Of a stretch of DNA of 64,000 nucleotides, positions 45,255 to 52,558 are shown piece by piece (positions within the stretch are counted from its first letter, which is position 1; each line of letters starts with the position of its first letter). Location of the stretch: assembly GCA_017397065.1 (NCBI GenBank), contig JAFQKE010000024.1, positions 62,001 to 126,000 on the forward strand, read 5' to 3'. Position numbers and translations under genes: made by a program. This DNA comes from Clostridia bacterium. Lineage in GTDB: Bacteria; Bacillota_A; Clostridia; Oscillospirales; Acutalibacteraceae. The notes below the pieces were generated by a model. That model saw nothing but the letters and a program-made list of their open reading frames with translations, searched no databases and was not told where the DNA came from.

Positions 45255-46661
45255 ATGAATAAATTAAACATTACAGATACCATTCTGCGTGACGCTCACC
45301 AATCTCAGGCCGCCACCAGAATGAGGGTTGAGGATATGCTTCCCGCTTGTGAGCTCTTGGATCAGATGGGTTATTGGTCGCTTGAGTGCTGGGGCGGTGC
45401 TACATTTGATAGCTGTATGCGTTTCCTTTCTGAAGATCCTTGGGAGCGTCTTCGCAAGCTCAAGGCAGCAATGCCCAATACCAAGCTTCAGATGTTACTC
45501 AGAGGTCAGAATATCCTCGGCTATAAGCACTATGCAGATGATGTTGTAGATGCTTTTGTTAAAAAATCCATTGAAAACGGTATTGATGTTATCCGTGTGT
45601 TTGACGCACTTAACGATACCCGTAATATGGAACAGGCTATGAAGAGCATTAAAAAGTACGGCGGTATTTGTGAGGCTGCAATCAGCTACACCATAAGCCC
45701 TGTGCACAATGAGGAGTATTTTGTAAACCTCTCTAAAAAGTTAGAAGAGATGGGTGCCGATACCATTTGTATTAAGGATATGGCAAACCTTCTTTTACCT
45801 GTTGATGCTTATAATCTTGTTAAAAAGCTTAAAGAAGCTGTTAGTATTCCGATTCATCTTCATACCCATAACACTACCGGTACAGGCGATATGACCAACC
45901 TTATGGCAGCTTGGGCTGGTGTAGATATTGTAGACTGTGCACTTTCTCCTTTGGGTAACGGTACTTCTCAGCCCGCAACCGAGGCTTTGGTTGCAACCTT
46001 AAAGGGCACCGAGCGTGATACCGGTTTGGATCTTGGAAAATTAAGCGATGCCGCAGTTCATTTCCGCAAAATCGCTAACAAGCTTAAAGAACAGGGCGAC
46101 CTTGACCCCAAGGTGCTTAACGTTGATACTAACACCTTGCTTTATCAGGTTCCCGGTGGTATGCTTTCCAACCTTATAAGCCAGTTAAAACAGCAGAACG
46201 CTGAGGACAAGTACTATGAAGTGCTTGAAGAAATTCCCCGTGTTCGTGAGGATTTTGGTTATCCGCCACTTGTTACTCCTACCAGCCAGATTGTTGGTAC
46301 TCAGGCAGTTTTAAACGTTCTTATGGGTGAACGCTATAAGATGATTTCCAAGGAATCTAAAGGACTTCTCCGTGGTGAGTACGGTCAGGTTCCCGGTAAG
46401 GTTAATGAGGAGGTTCGCAAAAAAGCTATCGGTGATGATGAGGTTATTACCTGCCGTCCTGCTGACCTATTAGAGCCTGAGATGGACAAATACCGTGAAG
46501 AGGCAAAAGACCTTGCACGCAGCGAGGAAGACGTGCTCAGCTACGCACTTTTCCCACAGGTTGCCGCAAAGTTCTTGGCCGAGCGTAACAAAAAGCTTGA
46601 CCATCCCGAGGGTGACCCCGATGAGGTAAGAACAATTATCGTTCAGGACCTTTCAGAGTAA
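45255..46661 (+). CDS. oadA: Oxaloacetate decarboxylase alpha subunit (carboxyltransferase)
   Basis: A 468-residue carboxyltransferase of the OadA/PycB type. The HMGL-like barrel starts TDTILRDAHQSQAATRM, has ECWGGATFD, CIKDMANLL (carboxylated Lys) and HLHTHNTTGTG (metal-binding His pair), and is followed by the conserved carboxylase domain. It lacks the fused biotinyl domain, supplied by the separate carrier gene. The set G-carrier-B-A makes a sodium-motive oxaloacetate decarboxylase producing pyruvate; no acyl-CoA-type carboxyltransferase gene is present. Confidence 0.96.
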   Translation: MNKLNITDTILRDAHQSQAATRMRVEDMLPACELLDQMGYWSLECWGGATFDSCMRFLSEDPWERLRKLKAAMPNTKLQMLLRGQNILGYKHYADDVVDAFVKKSIENGIDVIRVFDALNDTRNMEQAMKSIKKYGGICEAAISYTISPVHNEEYFVNLSKKLEEMGADTICIKDMANLLLPVDAYNLVKKLKEAVSIPIHLHTHNTTGTGDMTNLMAAWAGVDIVDCALSPLGNGTSQPATEALVATLKGTERDTGLDLGKLSDAAVHFRKIANKLKEQGDLDPKVLNVDTNTLLYQVPGGMLSNLISQLKQQNAEDKYYEVLEEIPRVREDFGYPPLVTPTSQIVGTQAVLNVLMGERYKMISKESKGLLRGEYGQVPGKVNEEVRKKAIGDDEVITCRPADLLEPEMDKYREEAKDLARSEEDVLSYALFPQVAAKFLAERNKKLDHPEGDPDEVRTIIVQDLSE

Positions 46662-46675
46662 TTTGATAAAATGTA

Positions 46676-46717
46676 AAAGTTGCCGTTTAACAGTTTTGAT
46701 AATCGGCAACTTTTTTT
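46676..46717 (+). terminator. oad operon terminator
   Basis: AAAGTTGCCG/CGGCAACTTT with an 18-base loop and a T7 run. Confidence 0.9.
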
Positions 46718-46795
46718 ATTGATTATGTGTATTTTATCTTGAATTTTGGCTTAAAAAATGATACAATAATAAACGTGCTGTCGCACTTTATATTT

Positions 46796-46872
46796 CCGCC
46801 CGTAGCGAAGCTGGATATCGCAGCAGATTCCGATTCTGAAGGCCGGGGGTTCGAATCCCTTCGGGCGGGCCA
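46796..46872 (+). tRNA. tRNA-Arg (anticodon CCG)
   Basis: A full cloverleaf with encoded CCA. The acceptor stem is CCGCCCG/CGGGCGG with discriminator G; the D stem is GCGA/TCGC; the anticodon stem is GCAGA/TCTGA with one mismatch at its base; the loop TTCCGAT gives anticodon CCG; the T arm is GGGGG-TTCGAAT-CCCTT with two G-U pairs. It reads the CGG arginine codon. Confidence 0.95.
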
Positions 46873-46883
46873 AAAATAAAAAG

Positions 46884-46906
46884 CCAACCTTTGGGGTTGG
46901 TTTTTT
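46884..46906 (+). terminator. tRNA-Arg terminator
   Basis: CCAACC/GGTTGG with a TTTGG loop and TTTTTT. Confidence 0.88.
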
Positions 46907-46911
46907 ATTTT

Positions 46912-46955
46912 CTGTACGAGGGATTCGAACCCTGAGAGGGCACAGAGCGTAAAAA
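46912..46955 (-). other. tRNA 3'-half remnant
   Basis: On the minus strand AGGGTTCGAATCCCTCGTACAG reads as a T arm and acceptor end, but no matching D and anticodon arms or complete acceptor stem lie upstream. It faces the tRNA-Arg and is about 40 bases from it. Probably a degraded tRNA or an old integration scar. Confidence 0.5.
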
Positions 46956-46979
46956 AGGCTGCGCGATAAATTCATAATT

Positions 46980-47240
46980 TTAACACATAAATATTATCCT
47001 CAAAATCAAAAGTCCTATTGTTCCCGGAAGACCCAGTGCGGCTGATGAGCCGAGCGTATATGCATTTACGGGTATATAAACTCCGCTGAATTTGGAAGTA
47101 AGATTTATCATTGTGAGGGCTGCAACGCCCATAAAAGCATAAAGAACTATGGTTTTAAAGGGCTTTTTGGTACCAACGGCTAAAATTAAGTATATAAATC
47201 CGTAAATAACCAAAAGACAAATGAAAACTGTTTTTAACAT
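46980..47240 (-). CDS. bofA: BofA-family pro-sigma-K processing inhibitor-like protein
   Basis: An 86-residue membrane protein with two hydrophobic segments (CLLVIYGFIYLILAVG and LPGTIGLLILRIIF) and the C-terminal BofA pattern IPVNAYTLGSSAALGLPG. In Bacillus, BofA restrains the SpoIVFB protease that activates sigma-K late in sporulation. Its presence suggests a spore-forming lineage. Its ribosome binding site (AAGGAG) lies inside the 3' arm of a strong hairpin. Confidence 0.88.
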   Translation of the reverse strand: MLKTVFICLLVIYGFIYLILAVGTKKPFKTIVLYAFMGVAALTMINLTSKFSGVYIPVNAYTLGSSAALGLPGTIGLLILRIIFMC

Positions 47241-47243
47241 AAC

Positions 47244-47293
47244 AAAAACTCCTTATTATTCTCATAGAATTTTATGAGATAATAGGGAGTTTT
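47244..47293 (-). terminator. Terminator of the alaS-to-WYL gene run, overlapping the bofA ribosome binding site
   Basis: On the minus strand a long imperfect stem (AAAACTCCCTATTAT... with ...ATAATAAGGAGTTTTT) around TATGAG/CTCATA ends in a T-run. The AAGGAG used by bofA is part of its 3' arm, 9 bases before the ATG. Confidence 0.8.
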
Positions 47294-47296
47294 ATG

Positions 47297-48304
47297 TTAT
47301 TTATAAAGCTGTTCAATTTGTTTTGCCCGATCGGTTATTTTTTTCTTGAGTGATTCGGGAGATTCTACAAGCATTTTATCCGAGAACTGCATTATCCAAG
47401 TTACAAGCCCCTCGCTGATGCAGGCTTTATGACTGAATTTAAATCTGTTTTCACCACTTTGGCGGATAAAAATGTTTTCTGAAAATCTATCTATAACCTG
47501 CTCTAATATTTCGGTACTGCAATCAAACACAATTTCTTCTTCCTCGCCGCTGAACATATTAAAAACCTTTTCGGAATAATCGGCGGTGTTGAAATTATCC
47601 TTATAATCGCTTACCTCGCTGAAATGCCTAAAATCCTCATCGGTAAGTGTAACGCTTTTCATTCTATCTAGGCGTAGATGCATAAGATTATTATATTTTT
47701 CATTGTTGCAAACAAGATAATAGTGGTCATCGGCCCAAATGAGAGCATATGGGCTGACCTTCATTTTTTTAACATCTAAAATGGGGGTGCGACCGTTTTG
47801 TAGTGAGTGACGAATATATTTCAATGTGATTTTTTTCTTCTGCTCAATACCTCTGTCAATAGCATCAATGCTGTAATAAATCTCTTCATTGTCACATTTG
47901 TTTCGGTTATCAATAAAGGTTCTTCCTTTAAATTTTTCGGCTTGATATTCGTTTAAAAGACCTTTCAGTTTTTTAACAAGTGTTGCCGTTTTTTTGTGTG
48001 TTATAAAATCGGCGGCAAGAACTGCATCGGTAAGCAAAGCAACCTCGGGAAGTTCAAATTCTCTGCCACTTAAAAAATAGCCCGATTTTGCTCCTCTTAT
48101 GCTGATAATATCATATCCGCTTAAAATAAGAGCGTCAATATCCTCATATATTGTTTTGCGGTCGCAGGTGATACCCTTCCTTTCTAAAATAGATATTAGT
48201 TCATTTGCGTTAAGGGGATGAGCCTCGTCGGTTTTTTGCATTAAAATATCTAAAAGAGCGAAAATTCTTTGTTTTTGATTACGTCTGCCTGACACTATTT
48301 TCAC
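47297..48304 (-). CDS. WYL-domain transcriptional regulator
   Basis: A 335-residue protein: an N-terminal winged HTH (LNANELISILERKGITCDRK, about 24-43), a WYL domain (VSPYALIWADDHYYLVCNNE with LRLDRMKSV) and a C-terminal extension domain. WYL regulators sense nucleic acid or other ligands in DNA repair, phage defence and metabolism. It begins two bases after the Toprim gene, at the end of a housekeeping gene run. Targets are unknown. Confidence 0.92.
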   Translation of the reverse strand: MKIVSGRRNQKQRIFALLDILMQKTDEAHPLNANELISILERKGITCDRKTIYEDIDALILSGYDIISIRGAKSGYFLSGREFELPEVALLTDAVLAADFITHKKTATLVKKLKGLLNEYQAEKFKGRTFIDNRNKCDNEEIYYSIDAIDRGIEQKKKITLKYIRHSLQNGRTPILDVKKMKVSPYALIWADDHYYLVCNNEKYNNLMHLRLDRMKSVTLTDEDFRHFSEVSDYKDNFNTADYSEKVFNMFSGEEEEIVFDCSTEILEQVIDRFSENIFIRQSGENRFKFSHKACISEGLVTWIMQFSDKMLVESPESLKKKITDRAKQIEQLYK

Positions 48305-48305
48305 C

Positions 48306-48884
48306 TCATTTATAATCTTTCATAATTTTTTTGATTTCTTCCTCTGTGGTAATATCACTCAGCACCTTTTTTAGGGTGGCAGGAGAAATGCAGTAGGGGA
48401 GCTCTAATTTTTCTAAAAGATACTTTCTCCTTTTTGCACTGTCAGGAGTTCCGCTAAGCCCCTGTGACATTAAAAATGCGGTAGTTATGGGCTTTATATT
48501 TTGCGGAGCCGTTTTAGGCAAAAAACGTTCAAAGGCCTTTAAAATGATATCCTTGTCGATTCCCTCAACACCTAGTAACCCCTCGGCAGATGGCTTGGTT
48601 TTACGCCTTTCCTTGCCCGCAATAGGGGGGAGAAAAATATGGTGGATTTTATCTTCGCTAAGTATATTTTTGAGATATGAGCGGATAATTGAGCCTGCAC
48701 TATCGCTATCGGTTAAAACGATAATTCCGTTTTTTTCTGATATTTTTTTTATAAGTTCAACCTTTTCTTTATTTTTGAATATTCCAAAACCCTCGGTGGT
48801 GAGAATTATTGTATCAAATATAGATGAAAGCTTGATTTTATCATATTTACCCTCAACGATTATTGGTAGTTCAAGTTTAATCAT
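48306..48884 (-). CDS. Toprim-domain protein, ribonuclease M5-like
   Basis: A 192-residue protein with the Toprim Glu in IIVEGKYDK and the DxD in LTDSDSAGSIIR. Length and order fit RNase M5 (5S rRNA maturation) and its DUF4093 relatives. It overlaps the holA stop by 4 bases (ATGA), indicating coupling. True RNase M5 activity is likely but unproven because the C-terminal half is divergent. Confidence 0.85.
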   Translation of the reverse strand: MIKLELPIIVEGKYDKIKLSSIFDTIILTTEGFGIFKNKEKVELIKKISEKNGIIVLTDSDSAGSIIRSYLKNILSEDKIHHIFLPPIAGKERRKTKPSAEGLLGVEGIDKDIILKAFERFLPKTAPQNIKPITTAFLMSQGLSGTPDSAKRRKYLLEKLELPYCISPATLKKVLSDITTEEEIKKIMKDYK

Positions 48885-49939
48885 CTGCCGCTACCTGCCG
48901 CTATTTTAAGGATTTTGGTTATAAGTATTTCAAGAGCTGCGGCACTGCTGTTGCCACTTAACTTGGTGTTGCTTTTAATGGCAGAATCGCTTTTTAAAAT
49001 TTCATTTATAATATCTCCAATTTGTTTTTGGGTAAGGTATTTGCCATCTCTTGCGGCGTTGTTTAAAACGAAAATTCTGTTGTTAGGGTAGCCAAAATCC
49101 GCTGCAATGCTTTCAGGCTTTTTTCCCGCTTCTACAGCCGCCTTAACCCTGAAAATATCAACGTAAGCAGAAACTATCAGTGTGTGTATTTCATTAGGGG
49201 AAACGCCCGAAGCTAACAGAGTGTTAAGGGAGTGATAAACCTTTTCGGGTTTGCCCTGAAGCATATAACGTGTAATATCATAAACCGAAGCCTCAAGAGT
49301 TTTTACACATATTTCATCAACGGTTTCTTTCTCTATAATTTCATTTTCCTTTACAAAAGCACAAAGCTTTTCAAGCTCGTTTATCAAAATATTTAAATCT
49401 GTGCCACACACAGAAATCATATATTTAGCAACCGATATATCTAATTTTCGGAGTCTTTTAGCGGCGGAGGCGGTAAGCATTTTAGCAAGCTCGGTTTCTG
49501 TTTTGTGGTTGAGCTCACATACTACTCCGCCACCTTTTTCTACAGATTTTGCAAGCTTTTTGAAACGGTCAGATTTTTTGGTGTTAATGTTCAGCACATC
49601 ATAATATAAAACCAAAACATTACAGTCTGATGGATTTTCCGCAAGCTCCTGTAGTTCCTTAAAAACCGCAATAGGACAACCCTCAAAATCAAAATTAGAT
49701 GCCAATACGCAAATTCTTTCTCCCGTGAAAGAAAATTGAAAATATCGGTCATATATATCCTGCAGGGAGCAGTTTTCCTGCATTGTAAAAAGGTTAAAAT
49801 CAGGGTTTTGCGGCACCGATTTTTTTGCAATTAAATTTGCATAGTGTTTGGTAAGGTAGGGGTCGTTTCCAACCAATAAATATATGGGCTTAATGCTTCC
49901 ACGTGATATGGTTGCCTTTAAATCGTGTTCTTGAATCAC
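48881..49939 (-). CDS. holA: DNA polymerase III delta subunit
   Basis: A 352-residue clamp-loader subunit with the typical start IYLLVGNDPYLTKHYANLI, VLVLYYDVLN and the helical C-terminus (ASGVSPNEIHTLIVSAYVDI). It opens the sliding clamp within the clamp loader. The gene follows comEC, as is common in Firmicutes (comEC-holA order). Confidence 0.94.
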   Translation of the reverse strand: MIQEHDLKATISRGSIKPIYLLVGNDPYLTKHYANLIAKKSVPQNPDFNLFTMQENCSLQDIYDRYFQFSFTGERICVLASNFDFEGCPIAVFKELQELAENPSDCNVLVLYYDVLNINTKKSDRFKKLAKSVEKGGGVVCELNHKTETELAKMLTASAAKRLRKLDISVAKYMISVCGTDLNILINELEKLCAFVKENEIIEKETVDEICVKTLEASVYDITRYMLQGKPEKVYHSLNTLLASGVSPNEIHTLIVSAYVDIFRVKAAVEAGKKPESIAADFGYPNNRIFVLNNAARDGKYLTQKQIGDIINEILKSDSAIKSNTKLSGNSSAAALEILITKILKIAAGSGR

Positions 49940-49954
49940 GGCTTGCTCCTCCTT

Positions 49955-52159
49955 TTAAAACTGTATGCTAACGGTTTTTGCACCGAGAATTTCATAGTTT
50001 ATTTTTTGAGATTTAAGATTTTTTGCAATATTGCTTTTGGTATTATCATCGCCCGATATTATGCACCGAGAAACAGGATATTTAATTTCTTGGTTTAAAT
50101 TATCAGCACATATGAGAATAGGATTTTTATGCCGGGCGGCACCAAATAAAAGATTGATATCACCTGAGCCTACGTATATTATTAAAGAAAAATCCTTAAA
50201 ATTAACGGTGCAGCCAACATCAGAGTAGGTAGTTATTTCGGCTTCATTCAATTTGAGCTTTGCAGTATAATCGAAAGAATTGAAATTTTCATTTGATATA
50301 TAATTAAGTTTGGTTTCATAGTCGCCGGAGCTTGGGTGGATTATGATAGCATCGGGATTTTTGAAAATCATCTCGGGAGCACCGGCGGCAAAAGATTTGT
50401 TGGCAGACGGCAAAATAATATAATCAAGTTGTCTGTTGCACATTTTAAACATCTGATTTTCAATTTTTATATAATCGCTTGGTGAATCGCCTGCACCAAT
50501 AGATAGAATTTTGGATGGAGTTTTAATTATTATTGTGGTACCATCTCCAACATTTGGTATGGCGATTTCATATTTCGGAGATATTCCGTAAAACAAAAAT
50601 GCACTGCTTATTGAAAGTATAACCAAAACACAAGCGCTAATTTTAAGAGTGATTCTAAGGTTGGTTTTGGCAGAATATTTTTTAGCCAGCATAAGGAGGG
50701 GGATTATAATAAGAAAAAGCAATAATGAGATTAAATATTCTGTGCGTGCAGGAACAGCAGCATATTCAACTCCTGCACAAATATCGGTTACCTTTACAAT
50801 AAATCTCACAAGTGCATAAAGAATAAAAACTGGCACTATTGCAGTAATTTTTAAAAACGAGGGCAAGAATAAAAGAATTACAGCCAAAAAAGCAAAGGAT
50901 GTAAGCAGGGATGATGCATATCCGGTTAAAAGATTGGTAACCGGCGAAATTAAGGATATATAGCCTATTCCTAAAATGCAAACCGGCATAGTCGCAAGCG
51001 TGGCAGATACGGTTTGAGATATTGAAAATACAACGCCTTTTGTGATTTTGCCGGGGGAATAAAGCTTTGAGATTGTATCAAGTGTGGTTCTTTGTAAAAT
51101 GGGGCAAATAAACAAAAGTCCAAATGTTGAAAGCAGGGATAAAAGCAAAGAAAGATTACCGAATCCCAATGGGTTAAAAAACAATAGGATTATTGCGGAT
51201 GCGCCTAAAGAGTTAAGGGGGTCGGGTGTTCTGAAAATCAAATTCCCGATAACAATAATTACATATGTTAGCGAGGCTCTTAAAACTGATGGGGTGAATC
51301 CGCAGACGGCCGTTAGTGCGAAAATCGCAAAAAGCATAAGGATTTCAGCAGTGCCACGCCTGATTTTAAGAAAGTTAAAAATTTTGCTTAAAAGTTGAAA
51401 AATTATGCCCAAATGCATACCCGATACAACCAGCATATGGGTAGTTCCGGCCAAACGGGAATCGTTTTCAAAATCTCTGCTAAGATTATTTTTATCGCCC
51501 AAAAGCACCGCAGAAATCACGGCGGCATCTTCAAAATGTATATTTTCAAAAAGAAGATTGTTTATAGCGGCTCTTAGGTCGTAAAAGATGGCATAGAATG
51601 GTCTGTTTTGCCCAAGATGCTCATCAAGGGAGTTTATATAACCGCCCGCATAAATCTTATCGGCATATGAAGAAGTTTTATATATGTCTAAATCGTTAAA
51701 CTGGATTTTAAGGCGTAGCCTATCAAACACCTTGGCACCTATTTTATTTATATCACTGAGCCTGAGCTTTAAATTTTGGGGTACCGAAAAGGTAGGCGTA
51801 TTTTTGCCGGTGTTCATAAGTCTTATCTGTTCGGTTTCCACTATGTATACGGTATAATTGTCATAAATTTGCGGATAATCTGTTACAGTTCCAATTATTT
51901 CGGCTTCATAACCAACCAGGTGTTCGGCGGGCTTTATTATGGAGTATTGTGTAGCAATTCCAAAGCTTGTAAACACTAAAACCGCAGAAAGCAGCAGGTA
52001 TAATCCTTTTAATGAGAATTTTTTGCGTATTACAATAAAAACAATCAAAAGGGCCAGCGTAACTACAGCAAAGATAATAGAAAAATAGGTTGGAAGATAA
52101 AGAAGAGCCGCCGATACCGCAAGTAAACTTAAACCGGTATAAAATAAAACTCTTGCCAT
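49955..52159 (-). CDS. comEC: ComEC/Rec2 DNA-uptake channel with a degenerate C-terminal domain
   Basis: A 734-residue membrane protein. The N-terminal OB-like region is followed by the competence domain (LLGDKNNLSRDFENDSRLAGTTHMLVVSGMHLGI), whose SGMH motif is diagnostic. Around residue 530 the usual metallo-beta-lactamase domain begins as IPNVGDGTTIIIKTPSKIL, but where family members have THPDxDHIGG this protein has LPSANKSFAAG. The metal-binding HxHxDH motif is thus absent. It probably still forms the uptake channel but not the nuclease-like activity. No other competence gene lies nearby. Confidence 0.93.
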   Translation of the reverse strand: MARVLFYTGLSLLAVSAALLYLPTYFSIIFAVVTLALLIVFIVIRKKFSLKGLYLLLSAVLVFTSFGIATQYSIIKPAEHLVGYEAEIIGTVTDYPQIYDNYTVYIVETEQIRLMNTGKNTPTFSVPQNLKLRLSDINKIGAKVFDRLRLKIQFNDLDIYKTSSYADKIYAGGYINSLDEHLGQNRPFYAIFYDLRAAINNLLFENIHFEDAAVISAVLLGDKNNLSRDFENDSRLAGTTHMLVVSGMHLGIIFQLLSKIFNFLKIRRGTAEILMLFAIFALTAVCGFTPSVLRASLTYVIIVIGNLIFRTPDPLNSLGASAIILLFFNPLGFGNLSLLLSLLSTFGLLFICPILQRTTLDTISKLYSPGKITKGVVFSISQTVSATLATMPVCILGIGYISLISPVTNLLTGYASSLLTSFAFLAVILLFLPSFLKITAIVPVFILYALVRFIVKVTDICAGVEYAAVPARTEYLISLLLFLIIIPLLMLAKKYSAKTNLRITLKISACVLVILSISSAFLFYGISPKYEIAIPNVGDGTTIIIKTPSKILSIGAGDSPSDYIKIENQMFKMCNRQLDYIILPSANKSFAAGAPEMIFKNPDAIIIHPSSGDYETKLNYISNENFNSFDYTAKLKLNEAEITTYSDVGCTVNFKDFSLIIYVGSGDINLLFGAARHKNPILICADNLNQEIKYPVSRCIISGDDNTKSNIAKNLKSQKINYEILGAKTVSIQF

Positions 52160-52199
52160 AATATCTCCAACCTACTTGAATGTTATTTATTATAGGTTA

Positions 52200-52538
52200 T
52201 CAGCCGGGAGGCCAGGCAAGATTTCTTCTTGCCAGCAGATGGAAGTGGATATGACCTACGGTCTGTCCACCATCTTCACCACAGTTGTTAACAACTCTGA
52301 AGCCCTTTTCAAGGTCAAATTCTTCGGCGATTTTTGCAATTACTTCGTATATAGCTGCAATATAGTGACTGTTATCTGAGTTTATATCAGCTGCCGATGC
52401 AATGTGCTTTTTAGGTACTACAATAACGTGAAAGGGAGCCTTAGGGTCAATATCATTAAATGCATAAACCTTATCGTCCTCATAAACCTTTGTGCTGGGA
52501 ATATCGCCTGCTATTATTTTACAAAAAAGACAATCCAT
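52200..52538 (-). CDS. HIT-family nucleotide hydrolase
   Basis: A 112-residue Hint-type protein with the histidine triad GHIHFHLLA near the C-terminus, CLFCKIIAGDIPS at the N-terminus and VVPKKHIAS. Such enzymes hydrolyse purine nucleoside phosphoramidates and aminoacyl-adenylates; its position just downstream of alaS fits the latter, though this is inference. Confidence 0.95.
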   Translation of the reverse strand: MDCLFCKIIAGDIPSTKVYEDDKVYAFNDIDPKAPFHVIVVPKKHIASAADINSDNSHYIAAIYEVIAKIAEEFDLEKGFRVVNNCGEDGGQTVGHIHFHLLARRNLAWPPG

Positions 52539-52558
52539 AGCAGAAACCTCCGATTTTA

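Noticed and set aside
46751..46975. Minus-strand 74-codon frame across the tRNA-Arg
   Set aside because: Its GFEPPAFRIG stretch is the well-known false translation of a tRNA antisense strand; the cloverleaf explains the sequence.
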